Positions 17,987 to 26,832 of a DNA stretch of 64,000 nt are shown here, in pieces. The notes under the pieces were generated by a model that was given only the letters and a program-made list of their open reading frames with translations, ran no database searches and was not told the DNA's origin. The stretch is from DASXUG01 sp036504995 (GTDB lineage: Bacteria; Pseudomonadota; Gammaproteobacteria; Burkholderiales; Methylophilaceae). Position numbers and translations under genes: made by a program. Location: contig DASXUG010000008.1 of the NCBI GenBank assembly GCA_036504995.1, forward strand, positions 453,417-517,416. The letters run 5' to 3'. Position 1 is the stretch's first letter, and each line of letters begins with the position of its first letter.

Positions 17987-19579
17987 TTGTATAACACTAA
18001 ACTCTATCAACTGGCCGCTCGCGGCCTTTTGTTTTTTGTTTTTGTCTTTATCTGCCTCACCTTTCGTCAACACGGAATCAGTAATGACGAAGAGGTGCAG
18101 CATGTCTATGGCCGATTACTTCTTAAGTTTTACGAGTCTGGATTTCATGATCAGTCAGCTTTTCACTATAAAAACTTGTATTTATATGGTGGTTTTTTTG
18201 ACCTGATTGCCGCCAGCTTGGAAAGGCTAAACCTACTCTGGCTGTGGGATTTGCGCCACCTACTGACCAGTCTGTTTGGGCTACTTGGCTTGGTTGCGGT
18301 CTACCGCATTTCCAAAGAGATTGAGGGCCAGCGTACTGGCTTTTTCGCTGTGCTGCTGTTAACCCTGACTGCGGCCTGGTCGGGGGCAATGTTTACGCAC
18401 ACTAAGGATATCCCATTTGCCACTTGCATGGCATGGGCCTTGTATTACTCTATCATTGCCTGCAAAGCATTACCTAATATCCGCTTGCGTACCAGCCTTA
18501 AAATTGGCATTGCCATCGGCTGTGCTTTAGGTATGCGTATTGGTGGTGGTTTTTCAGTGATTTACCTATTACTGATCCTTGCCTACACTGGGCTTACACT
18601 GCACGCTAATATACAATCAAAACTCCAGTTTTGGCTAAAAAGCATTATGCATTTGCAGCCAGCTGCGATACTAGCCTTTGTTTTGATGGCGATTTTTTGG
18701 CCGTGGGGTGTCATGGAGCCCTCCCATCCACTCGAGGCAATTAAGGCATTTTCCTACTTCTCATTTAACATGCTGACCATTGATGATGGCAGAGTAATGA
18801 GTATCGGCGACGTGCCAAGAACTTATTTATTAAGTTACTTATTGGTGCGCTTGCCTGAGGTGTTTCTGATTGGTTTAATTGGTTTTTTCTCATTCAGCTT
18901 TTTAAAATCTAAACAGGCAATAGCACCTACCTCTGACCAGCAAAAAATAGCATTAGCGGGAATAGTTATTGCGTTTGCATTCCCCATGCTGTTCGTCATA
19001 CTCACCAAACCAGCTTTATACAATGGCGTCAGGCACTTTACCTTTATTTTACCGCCTTTGGCTGTTTTGGCTGGTTACGGCATACATCTAACGTTGGCTT
19101 ATTTTCAAAAATCGATCAAATTACAAATTATTTATATCATTATTTGCTTGCTATTAATCGCGATGACTATCACCAAGCTTGTTCAGTTACATCCGTATGA
19201 GTATATTTACTACAACGAACTTGCAGGGGACAGCAACGATGCGGAAAAGCATTGGGAAAGTGACTATTGGTCCAGCAGTTTACGTGCGGCTTCTGCAACA
19301 TTAATGCACTTATCTTTACCTAAATCCGACAAACCCTACTTAGTGGCAGTATGCGCAGAGAACGTTCAGGGCAGCGCCTATTTGGATGACCGCTTTCAGA
19401 TTACTAAAAATTGGAACGCTGCTGACTTTTATATGTCGACCACCAATATGCATTGCGACCAAGTGCTGCAAGGCGAAATCATTGGTGTCGTGAAGCGAAT
19501 CGACACTACTTTAGCAGTAGTAAAAGACAGAAGAAAGCTGGTTGGCGAAGCCCGCAATGCCACGCCTGCGCCTAATTAA
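17987..19579 (+). CDS. GT39-family lipid-linked sugar transferase (ArnT/FlmK-like)
   Basis: A 530-residue membrane glycosyltransferase with about 10-12 hydrophobic segments. An early acidic motif, ISNDEEVQHVYG (about 27-38), matches the catalytic Asp/Glu loop of GT39/ArnT-type enzymes that use polyprenyl-phosphate sugars on the periplasmic side. A soluble C-terminal part follows the last helix. The start appears to be a TTG at 17987, as no ATG occurs before the first helix. It heads a run of four closely spaced genes (GT39, GT2, GtrA, YdjC deacetylase). This is the same set that adds hexosamine to lipid A phosphate in Francisella (FlmK/FlmF2/NaxD) and Bordetella (Lgm). The acceptor is inferred from this context only. 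Confidence 0.78.
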   Translation: MYNTKLYQLAARGLLFFVFVFICLTFRQHGISNDEEVQHVYGRLLLKFYESGFHDQSAFHYKNLYLYGGFFDLIAASLERLNLLWLWDLRHLLTSLFGLLGLVAVYRISKEIEGQRTGFFAVLLLTLTAAWSGAMFTHTKDIPFATCMAWALYYSIIACKALPNIRLRTSLKIGIAIGCALGMRIGGGFSVIYLLLILAYTGLTLHANIQSKLQFWLKSIMHLQPAAILAFVLMAIFWPWGVMEPSHPLEAIKAFSYFSFNMLTIDDGRVMSIGDVPRTYLLSYLLVRLPEVFLIGLIGFFSFSFLKSKQAIAPTSDQQKIALAGIVIAFAFPMLFVILTKPALYNGVRHFTFILPPLAVLAGYGIHLTLAYFQKSIKLQIIYIIICLLLIAMTITKLVQLHPYEYIYYNELAGDSNDAEKHWESDYWSSSLRAASATLMHLSLPKSDKPYLVAVCAENVQGSAYLDDRFQITKNWNAADFYMSTTNMHCDQVLQGEIIGVVKRIDTTLAVVKDRRKLVGEARNATPAPN

Positions 19580-19590
19580 CAAGGTCAACC

Positions 19591-20586
19591 ATGAATACAA
19601 CTAGCATCACAACGCAAAACAGAATGGGCGCCACACCCCACATTACTGTGATCGTACCCGCATTTAATGAAGCCTTAGCCATTGCCAGCACCGTAGAAAA
19701 CATAGCTGACAAACTTAAAAGCCTAAGCCCTCATTGGGATATTGTGGTGGTGGATGATGGTAGCCGTGATGACACCTCAAATATCACCAGAAGCTTGCCA
19801 GCTAAACTGAATACTACGCTAGTAAAATTCTCACGTAACTTTGGTAAGGAATATGCGATTACAGCAGGCTTAAGCCATGCTACAGGTGATATTGTCATTT
19901 GTATGGACGCCGATGGTCAGCACTCATCCGATTTGCTCGGCACCATGTTAGAAAAATGGCGCGAAGGTTACGACATGGTTTACGCCGTACGTCAGGATAG
20001 AGAAGTAGAATCAGCTTTTAAAAAATGGGGCTCCAAGTTTTTTTACGGCATGATGAGTGCCAGCGGAAAAATCAACATTCCGAAAGACGCAGGGGACTTT
20101 CGCCTGATGGATCGTAAAGTGGTTGACGCACTTAACGCATTACCAGAACGCAGTCGCTTTATGAAAGGGATATACGCCTGGGTGGGTTATCAATCCATCG
20201 GTATTCCATACACTCCTCTTCCACGTACTTTTGGTGAAAGCACTTTTTCTCGTTTACGGCTGATGAGTCTGGCGTGGACTGGTATTACCAGCTTCTCAGT
20301 CATCCCGTTACGCCTAGCCAGTGCGGTGGGTGTATTACTCGCAATTTTCGCTTTTGGTTACGGCATTATCGTTGTCATAGACCGTATGTTTTTTAATGCA
20401 TCCGTGCCTGGCTGGCCTACCGTTGTTGCTAGTATGATGTTTTTATCTGGCGTACAACTTTTGTTTATTGGCATTTTAGGTGAATACCTCGCGCGCATTT
20501 ACGATGAAGTTAAAGGCCGTCCGCCATATATCGTGGCGGAAGTTAGCAGACCAAAAGCACTCAGCAGTCAGATTGAAAACTCCTAA
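19591..20586 (+). CDS. Polyprenyl-phosphate glycosyltransferase (GT2, DPM1/ArnC-like)
   Basis: A 331-residue GT2 enzyme. It has VIVPAFNEALAIAS near residues 14-27, VVVDDGSRDDT near 49-59 and MDADGQHS near 107-114 (DXD). Two C-terminal transmembrane helices (about 235-260 and 270-295) are arranged as in GtrB/DPM1-like proteins. It should move a sugar from a nucleotide donor onto undecaprenyl phosphate in the cytoplasm. It lies 11 bases after the GT39 gene and just before a GtrA-family gene and a YdjC-type deacetylase. The likely route is: load sugar, deacetylate, flip, transfer. Confidence 0.87.
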   Translation: MNTTSITTQNRMGATPHITVIVPAFNEALAIASTVENIADKLKSLSPHWDIVVVDDGSRDDTSNITRSLPAKLNTTLVKFSRNFGKEYAITAGLSHATGDIVICMDADGQHSSDLLGTMLEKWREGYDMVYAVRQDREVESAFKKWGSKFFYGMMSASGKINIPKDAGDFRLMDRKVVDALNALPERSRFMKGIYAWVGYQSIGIPYTPLPRTFGESTFSRLRLMSLAWTGITSFSVIPLRLASAVGVLLAIFAFGYGIIVVIDRMFFNASVPGWPTVVASMMFLSGVQLLFIGILGEYLARIYDEVKGRPPYIVAEVSRPKALSSQIENS

Positions 20587-20610
20587 GTCTGTAAACCTTT
20601 GAATCAGAAG

Positions 20611-21021
20611 ATGTCCAATCAAAAAATGGTAGTTGCTCCGTCATTTAAGCGCTCCGCTTATTGGTTTATCGCGGTGGGCGCAAGCGCAGCACTGGTACAT
20701 TATATAATAGCCGTCGCCATCGAACATTTTGCTCTGATGCCGCCTGCGCTGGCAAATATTGTGGGCTTTATTAGCGCCTTCCCAGTCAGCTACCTTGGTC
20801 ACCGCTCACTTTCATTTGCTCAGCAAGACGCGAGCCATCAGCAAGCCTTACCTAGATTTTTACTCGTTGCCATAATGGGATTTTGTGCTAACCAAACACT
20901 GTTACTATTCTGCTTAAATTATACAAAACTGCCCTTCTGGTTAGCACTTGGCTTAGTGATGGTGATCATCGCGGTCAGTACCTATGTCTTAAGCCGTTAC
21001 TGGGCATTTAAAGCTAAATGA
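20611..21021 (+). CDS. GtrA-family membrane protein (probable lipid-linked sugar flippase)
   Basis: About 136 residues with four predicted transmembrane helices, the usual size and topology of GtrA (PF04138-type) proteins, which are thought to flip polyprenyl-phosphate sugars. The frame is also open from a TTG at 20599; I prefer the ATG at 20611. It ends in an ATGA overlap with the next gene, so translation is coupled. In this operon it would present the lipid-linked sugar to the periplasmic GT39 transferase. Confidence 0.8.
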   Translation: MSNQKMVVAPSFKRSAYWFIAVGASAALVHYIIAVAIEHFALMPPALANIVGFISAFPVSYLGHRSLSFAQQDASHQQALPRFLLVAIMGFCANQTLLLFCLNYTKLPFWLALGLVMVIIAVSTYVLSRYWAFKAK

Positions 21022-21824
21022 ATAAAATTATCATGAGTGCAGATGATTTCGCACAAAGTGAAGAGATTGATGCAGGCATTTTACAGCTCATCAAAATGGG
21101 CCGATTAACCGCTACTTCTTGCCTCACGCTGAGCCCACGCTGGCAAGTCGCAGCGAAAAAAATTACACCAGAAATTCGCAAACAAGCAGATATAGGCTTG
21201 CATCTCGACTTTACTCAGTATCCACAAGTGCTTCACAACAAACTTGCTACACTCATTGTCAAAGCCTATTGTCGCGCACTCCCCTATCCAGCGATCATTC
21301 AATCAATTCATCAACAGCTTGATAATTTTGAGCAAGCGTTAGGTACGCCACCAGACTATATTGATGGACACCAACATGTTCACCAACTGCCACAGATTAG
21401 AGAAGCTTTGATTGAAGTGCTAACTCAACGTTACTCTAAAAATTTACCATGGTTACGTATATCCAAGCCTCTTAAACAAGACGGGGTTAAAGCTAGGATT
21501 ATTGGCGCATTAGGGGCTAGTAGCATGGAAAAGCTGGCAACAGCCGCCAATATCAGACACACCAAATCACTCTTAGGTGTGTACGATTTTAATATCACCC
21601 AAGAAAACTACGAAAAAAAACTGAACACTTGGTTCAGTCTTAATTCTGTGAATGGTGCCGCTTTTATGTGCCACCCAGCCCGCGCTAATCTAGAAAATAG
21701 CAACCAGCTAGAAGACCCAATTTACCCCGCCAGACTAACTGAATATCAAGTATTTTCTGATGATATTTTTATGCGCATGCTGGAACAACACCAAATCACA
21801 TTAATTCGCGGTAGCAGTCTATAA
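21018..21824 (+). CDS. YdjC/ChbG/HpnK-type carbohydrate deacetylase (NaxD-like)
   Basis: A 268-residue polysaccharide deacetylase-like protein. The metal-site motifs are visible: MSADDFAQSEEID near residues 6-18 (Asp-Asp), IGLHLDFT near 60-67 and YIDGHQHVHQLP near 114-125. The family includes ChbG, HpnK and the NaxD/LgmC enzymes that deacetylate undecaprenyl-phosphate N-acetylhexosamine. The start overlaps the gtrA-like stop (ATGA). Since GT39, GT2 and GtrA genes precede it, a NaxD-like role in making free amino sugar for lipid A is my preferred reading. Hopanoid head-group editing (HpnK) is the main alternative, but no hopanoid genes are in the window. Confidence 0.8.
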   Translation: MNKIIMSADDFAQSEEIDAGILQLIKMGRLTATSCLTLSPRWQVAAKKITPEIRKQADIGLHLDFTQYPQVLHNKLATLIVKAYCRALPYPAIIQSIHQQLDNFEQALGTPPDYIDGHQHVHQLPQIREALIEVLTQRYSKNLPWLRISKPLKQDGVKARIIGALGASSMEKLATAANIRHTKSLLGVYDFNITQENYEKKLNTWFSLNSVNGAAFMCHPARANLENSNQLEDPIYPARLTEYQVFSDDIFMRMLEQHQITLIRGSSL

Positions 21825-21834
21825 ACCTTAGCTA

Positions 21835-22347
21835 TTAAGGCTTAACTCCTACTTTTCTTTTAGCTGGCAGAGCTTTAGCCGTCTTCACTGCAGCAGTTGG
21901 TTTCATTACACAATACTCAAAGCCGTAGTTGCCGCCACTATCATCTGGCTCGTAATATTGATTACGAAAGCTCCAAACATTACCCTTGGTTTTTTTCATT
22001 TCAGCAATGCCAGTACTGTATTCAACATTACGGCCTTCAGTGAGGGTGTATGAAAGCGCCAAACGAAGGCCATCCGCCACCGCTTGGCCTTTATATGTGC
22101 TGGCATTATCAGTTTCCGTACTAAAATCATAGGCGCCGAACTTAGCGTAACTACTTACGCGATTTAGTTTAAGCACCGCCGTAACTTCGTAATCTCCCAC
22201 CTGCTCATTATTGCCCTTACAAGCATAGGTGCCACTAAAATTTATGCCAGTAAATGCTGGTTTAGCTTGTGCAGTGTTTACCAACGTCATTGCGCCAATA
22301 AAACCCACTACACAAAACCCGCAAGACTTTAAAATCACTTTTCTCAT
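21835..22347 (-). CDS. Secreted protein of unknown function
   Basis: A 170-residue protein with a clear signal peptide (basic MRKVILK, hydrophobic core, cleavage after AQA near residue 28). The mature part reads as a beta-rich domain (FSGTYACKGNNEQVGDYEVTAVLKLN), with cysteines near residues 43 and 146 that could form a disulfide. The tail is Lys/Ala/Pro-rich. I do not recognise the family. It is convergent with the deacetylase operon and divergent from the GH17 gene, so neither neighbour explains it. Confidence 0.65.
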   Translation of the reverse strand: MRKVILKSCGFCVVGFIGAMTLVNTAQAKPAFTGINFSGTYACKGNNEQVGDYEVTAVLKLNRVSSYAKFGAYDFSTETDNASTYKGQAVADGLRLALSYTLTEGRNVEYSTGIAEMKKTKGNVWSFRNQYYEPDDSGGNYGFEYCVMKPTAAVKTAKALPAKRKVGVKP

Positions 22348-22532
22348 CCCTTAACCCAAATCAATATTGCTTAATCGCCAATTGTATCGCGATGTAGTAC
22401 CAATATGTAAATATCTCTCAATCAATTTTGTTTTGCTCTATTTTTGTTTTTATTGGCCCAGTGCATTATCATATGCACCTCATCAACACACTTTGTTGCT
22501 TTGTTACACACTCGCAACGGAAATCTCAATCA

Positions 22533-24176
22533 ATGATGTTTAGTTCTAAGCAATTTAGCACCAGCTCGAATAATCTACGCTGGTACGGTTTGTTCAACCT
22601 TATTTTACTTGTATTGTTATGCGCTTGGTTTTGGCAAAAAAATCAAGATATTATTACACCTGATGCCATTTTACCTGCCGATAACAAAGTGCAGTGCATC
22701 TCCTATGCACCCTATTACGGCAAAGATCAAACGCCGTTTAAAATTGACACGCATATTTCAACCACGCAGATTGATGATGATTTGGCAAAAATTGCTAAAA
22801 TCTCACACTGCGTGCGTATATATTCTGTTGGCCAAGGCTTAGATTATGTGCCCGAAGCTGCTTCTAAATTGGGCATGAAAGTATTGCTGGGGGCTTGGAT
22901 AGGCTGGACTCCTGCAGACAATGAAAAAGAAGTTAACTTAGCCATTAAGCTCGCTAAACAATATCCAGAAACCATTAAAGGCTTAATTATTGGGAATGAA
23001 GTGTTGTTACGTGGTGAGCAAACGGAAGCAACTTTGCAAAAGTACATCGAGCGAGTTAAGCGTGAAACAAAAATACCCGTGACTTACGCCGATGTTTGGG
23101 AATTCTGGCTCAAACACAAAAATTTAGCAAAATCTGTAGACTTTGTGACTGTGCATATTTTGCCTTATTGGGAAAACGATCCACAACCTATAGACCACGC
23201 AATTCAACATGCCGATATTGTGATGGATAAAGTATCAACCACCTTTCAAAAACCTATATTAATTGGTGAAACTGGCTGGCCCTCAATCGGTCGTCAACGT
23301 GAGGAATCCATCCCTAGCCCTACCAATCAAGCCCGCTATATTCGAGAGTTTTTACGCGAAGCAGATGCAAAACATTGGAATTACAACCTGATTGAAGCTG
23401 TAGACCAGCCCTGGAAGCGCGAGTTGGAGGGCACAGTGGGTGGCTTCTGGGGCATCTATAATACCGATCTACAACCAAAATTTAATTACACAGGCCCAAT
23501 TACCGAACGCCATGATGGATTAACGCCGATATACTTTGGCCTATTAGGTAGTGCCATGTTGATGCTAATCGCACTAGCTATTGGTGAAAGGCGAGCATTA
23601 GCAGTGTTTAATATGGCTATATTAGGTGGCCTAACTGGCGCCATTACTTTCTTGCAATTTGAAAACCTCAGCACCGCATGTGGCAATGGGGACATTATTT
23701 CCGCATTCACATGTGTGCAGGCTGCGGGACGCCCGCTCTTTAGTATTATCCAGTTATTAGAGTGGTTTTACTTTGGTGGTGCAGTAATAGTAGGTCTAGT
23801 TGCAATATTTAGTTTCCCATCGCTTATGTTTAAATCACCAGTGCACGCAAACAATATCATTCGTATCAGTTTAGTGTTACTGTTGTTGGGTGCCATTACT
23901 GCTGGCTTGCTTCTCATCTTTGATGGTCGATACCGAGATTTTCCCGTCATTATTGATGGTTTTATTGCAATTCAATTATCGGTTGGCCTTATGATCGCTA
24001 ATGTCAACATTACCTTCCCTAAACAGCCCTACACAGCATTAGGTTTAGCCGCTTTAATCGCCGCCATTATCTGCTACTCATTTGAACCCACTAACTGGAA
24101 TGCGATATATTGGATTGTGATCACACTGCTGCTAGCCATCGCTTGTGGCCCAAGAAAACAACGCACTGTTATTTAA
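22533..24176 (+). CDS. Membrane GH17-domain protein
   Basis: About 547 residues: one N-terminal helix, a GH17 domain (about residues 50-315) and about eight C-terminal transmembrane helices. The GH17 acid/base sits in IIGNEVLLR and the nucleophile in IGETGWPS, both intact. GH17 enzymes cleave or transfer beta-1,3-glucan. The frame is open from a TTG at 22428, but the ATG at 22533 gives a normal membrane start and I prefer it. The next gene carries a related GH17 domain fused to a glucan synthase, so the two probably act on the same beta-glucan. The eight-helix tail could be a transporter or anchor; I cannot assign it. Confidence 0.82.
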   Translation: MMFSSKQFSTSSNNLRWYGLFNLILLVLLCAWFWQKNQDIITPDAILPADNKVQCISYAPYYGKDQTPFKIDTHISTTQIDDDLAKIAKISHCVRIYSVGQGLDYVPEAASKLGMKVLLGAWIGWTPADNEKEVNLAIKLAKQYPETIKGLIIGNEVLLRGEQTEATLQKYIERVKRETKIPVTYADVWEFWLKHKNLAKSVDFVTVHILPYWENDPQPIDHAIQHADIVMDKVSTTFQKPILIGETGWPSIGRQREESIPSPTNQARYIREFLREADAKHWNYNLIEAVDQPWKRELEGTVGGFWGIYNTDLQPKFNYTGPITERHDGLTPIYFGLLGSAMLMLIALAIGERRALAVFNMAILGGLTGAITFLQFENLSTACGNGDIISAFTCVQAAGRPLFSIIQLLEWFYFGGAVIVGLVAIFSFPSLMFKSPVHANNIIRISLVLLLLGAITAGLLLIFDGRYRDFPVIIDGFIAIQLSVGLMIANVNITFPKQPYTALGLAALIAAIICYSFEPTNWNAIYWIVITLLLAIACGPRKQRTVI

Positions 24177-24195
24177 CCATCATCGTCAATATTGA

Positions 24196-26775
24196 ATGAA
24201 TACCCTAAACAAATTAAGCCATCGCTTTTTAATCCCTCTCCTGTTTGCCATTACCATTGCTGCTGCTCACTTTGGCATATGGGCACTTACCAATCGTGCC
24301 ACAGAACTGCTTGATGCCCCTCCAATTGTGCATGGTTTTGCCTATAGTGGCTTTCAAGTAGACCAAAGTCCATTAGATAAAGAATATCCAAGCACAGCAG
24401 AGCTAGTTGGTGACCTAAAACTATTAAGGCCTTATACCAATCGCATTCGTATTTATGGTGCGCTAGAAAACTCTGAGGTCACTGCCTTAGCTTCTAAGTT
24501 AGGATTCAAAGTGACGGCTGGCGCATGGCTCGGCGCTGATTTAACTGCAAACAGACGTGAAGTCCAAGCACTAGAAGAAAAAATAAAATTTTACGCTAGT
24601 GTTGAGCGAGCTATTGTTGGTAACGAGGTGTTATTGAGAAATGACCTCACACCAGAAGCGCTCATACAATATTTGGATGAAGTTAGAGATGGTACAGAAG
24701 TGCCTATTTCAACCGCGGAGCCGTGGCATGTATGGCTGAAAAACCCTGAGTTAGTCAAACATGTAGACTATATTGCCGTGCATTTATTGCCTTACCATGA
24801 AGGTGTACCTGTAGACCAAGCAGTAGATTACTCTATACAGCGTTATAACGAGTTAAAGGCTGCTTATCCGCGTAAAAAAATCGTTATTACTGAAATTGGC
24901 TGGCCTAGCCGCGGACCAACAATCGGCGCATCTGTGGCATCAGAGGTAAATCAAGCCCGCTTTGTACGTGAGTTCTTAGCTAAAACTGCTTATGAGAACT
25001 ATGACTACTACTTAATGGAAGCTATTGACCAACCTTGGAAGCAACATATTGAAGGCTGGGCTGGGGCATACTGGGGCATGTTTGATGCCTCCAGACACCC
25101 TAAATACTCACTAAAAGGGGCGGTGCCACGAGACAACCGTTGGATACAAAAAGCAGAATGGGCGACTGCGATAGCATTCTTGCCTATTATGTTTATCGGT
25201 TGGCGCTTTAGGCATTGGGGCACAGGTGGCAAGGTTTCTATGGCCATTTTGTTACAAGCCTGTATTACTACACTTGTAGTTGCTTGGAATTTACCAGGAG
25301 ACTACTACTACACTCTGCGCGATTTTATCGTACTGATTGGGTTAATCATCGGTATGTCACTAACCTCTGCTGTGCTGATGATTTATGCTGTTGAGTTTAG
25401 TGAGGTGATGTTTAAAGGCACTTGGCTACGTGCTTACAAACGTGCAAAACCGCTCCCTAGTGACCAAGAGTTATTTGTATCAATACACTTAGCCTGTTAT
25501 AACGAACCACCTGAAATGGTGATTGCTACAATTGATAGCTTACACAAACTCAATTACAAACACTTTGAAGTGATTGTAGTAGATAACAACACCAAAGACG
25601 AAGCCAAATGGAAGCCACTAGAAGCTTATATGGCCAATATGCCAGATAACTTTAAGTTTTTCCATCTACCCAGTTGGCCTGGCTTTAAGGCAGGTGCACT
25701 TAACTTTGCGCTGACGCAAACCAACCCTAACGCCCAAGTGATTGGTGTGGTAGATGCTGATTATGTCGTCACCTCAGATTGGTTGTCTGATTTAGTGCCT
25801 CATTTTGTTGAAAGTAACGTCGCAGTAGTTCAAGCTCCGCAAGCGCACCGTGAATGGGAGCATAACTTTTTCCGTCGCATGAGCAACTGGGAGTTTGAGG
25901 GTTTCTTCCGCATTGGTATGCATCACCGCCACGAGCGTAACGCGCTAATTCAGCATGGCACAATGACCTTAGTCAGACATCAAGCGCTCAAAGACGTGGG
26001 TGGGTGGTCTGAATGGTGCATTTGTGAAGATACTGAACTGGGTTTACGTTTATTAGAAAGTGGCCTAGAACTACGCTATGTAGATGACACGTTTGGGCGT
26101 GGCTTAACGCCAGCGAACTTCAATGCACTTAAATCACAACGCTTCCGCTGGGCATTTGGTGCGATGCAAATTCTAAAGCACCATATGCCAAAATTGCTAG
26201 GCGACTCAACGCTGAGTTTTGGTCAACGTTACCACTTCTTAACAGGTTGGTTCGGCTGGCTGGGAGATGCATTGCAATTATTCTTTACCTTAGGATCAAT
26301 CGGCTGGACACTCGCCATGCTCGCATTACCAACCGCATTCAGCCTGCCCGTAGCGATTATGATTGCGCCCATTTTATGCTTTTTAGCCATCAAAGCGGCC
26401 CTAGGCCCCATACTGTATCGCAAAACCATGAATTGTAGCTGGCTTGATATTTTAGGTGCATCACTAGCGAGCTTAGGCTTATCTCACGCCATTGCACGCG
26501 GTGTAATCATGGGCTTAATTCAGAAACGTGGGGAATTTAAAGTAACCGCCAAAGGTAAGATTGTTGGCAGCAAACTTGATATTCTAAAACCAATACGTGA
26601 AGAATTTTTATTGCTACTGGCACTGATTATCGCCAGTCTTGCCATGCTGATTACCAGAGGCTTTCATAATATTGATGCCCAGCTATGGGTGACTATGTTG
26701 GCATTACAATCTTTGCCATACTTGAGCTCGTTGGCTTGTCAAATTATTGCTGAAATGCCTGAGAAAAATATCTAA
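24196..26775 (+). CDS. GH17-GT2 fusion, NdvB-like beta-glucan synthase
   Basis: An 859-residue membrane protein. The N-terminal helix leads to a GH17 domain (about 45-310) with intact IVGNEVLLR and ITEIGWPS. Transmembrane helices follow, then a processive GT2 domain (about 415-680) with LACYNEPP, VVDNN, VVDADY (DXD), CEDTELG (ED) and QRFRW (QXXRW), then four or more C-terminal helices. The same architecture is seen in NdvB-type beta-1,3-glucan synthases, which make periplasmic or cyclic glucans linked to biofilm antibiotic tolerance in Pseudomonas. It starts 20 bases after the GH17-only gene and is probably co-transcribed. Linkage and ring closure are not predictable from sequence. Confidence 0.88.
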   Translation: MNTLNKLSHRFLIPLLFAITIAAAHFGIWALTNRATELLDAPPIVHGFAYSGFQVDQSPLDKEYPSTAELVGDLKLLRPYTNRIRIYGALENSEVTALASKLGFKVTAGAWLGADLTANRREVQALEEKIKFYASVERAIVGNEVLLRNDLTPEALIQYLDEVRDGTEVPISTAEPWHVWLKNPELVKHVDYIAVHLLPYHEGVPVDQAVDYSIQRYNELKAAYPRKKIVITEIGWPSRGPTIGASVASEVNQARFVREFLAKTAYENYDYYLMEAIDQPWKQHIEGWAGAYWGMFDASRHPKYSLKGAVPRDNRWIQKAEWATAIAFLPIMFIGWRFRHWGTGGKVSMAILLQACITTLVVAWNLPGDYYYTLRDFIVLIGLIIGMSLTSAVLMIYAVEFSEVMFKGTWLRAYKRAKPLPSDQELFVSIHLACYNEPPEMVIATIDSLHKLNYKHFEVIVVDNNTKDEAKWKPLEAYMANMPDNFKFFHLPSWPGFKAGALNFALTQTNPNAQVIGVVDADYVVTSDWLSDLVPHFVESNVAVVQAPQAHREWEHNFFRRMSNWEFEGFFRIGMHHRHERNALIQHGTMTLVRHQALKDVGGWSEWCICEDTELGLRLLESGLELRYVDDTFGRGLTPANFNALKSQRFRWAFGAMQILKHHMPKLLGDSTLSFGQRYHFLTGWFGWLGDALQLFFTLGSIGWTLAMLALPTAFSLPVAIMIAPILCFLAIKAALGPILYRKTMNCSWLDILGASLASLGLSHAIARGVIMGLIQKRGEFKVTAKGKIVGSKLDILKPIREEFLLLLALIIASLAMLITRGFHNIDAQLWVTMLALQSLPYLSSLACQIIAEMPEKNI

Positions 26776-26781
26776 ATATAT

Positions 26782-26832
26782 TCAATACACTTCAATAGAA
26801 AGCAACAAGCCCCTCTGATTGAAGTGTATTGA
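26782..26832. terminator. Long inverted repeat between convergent genes
   Basis: Perfect 15-base arms TCAATACACTTCAAT (26782-26796) and ATTGAAGTGTATTGA (26818-26832) flank a 21-base loop. The right arm abuts the stop codon of the ROK kinase gene. There is no strong T run, but the position between convergent genes suggests a bidirectional stop signal. Confidence 0.5.
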
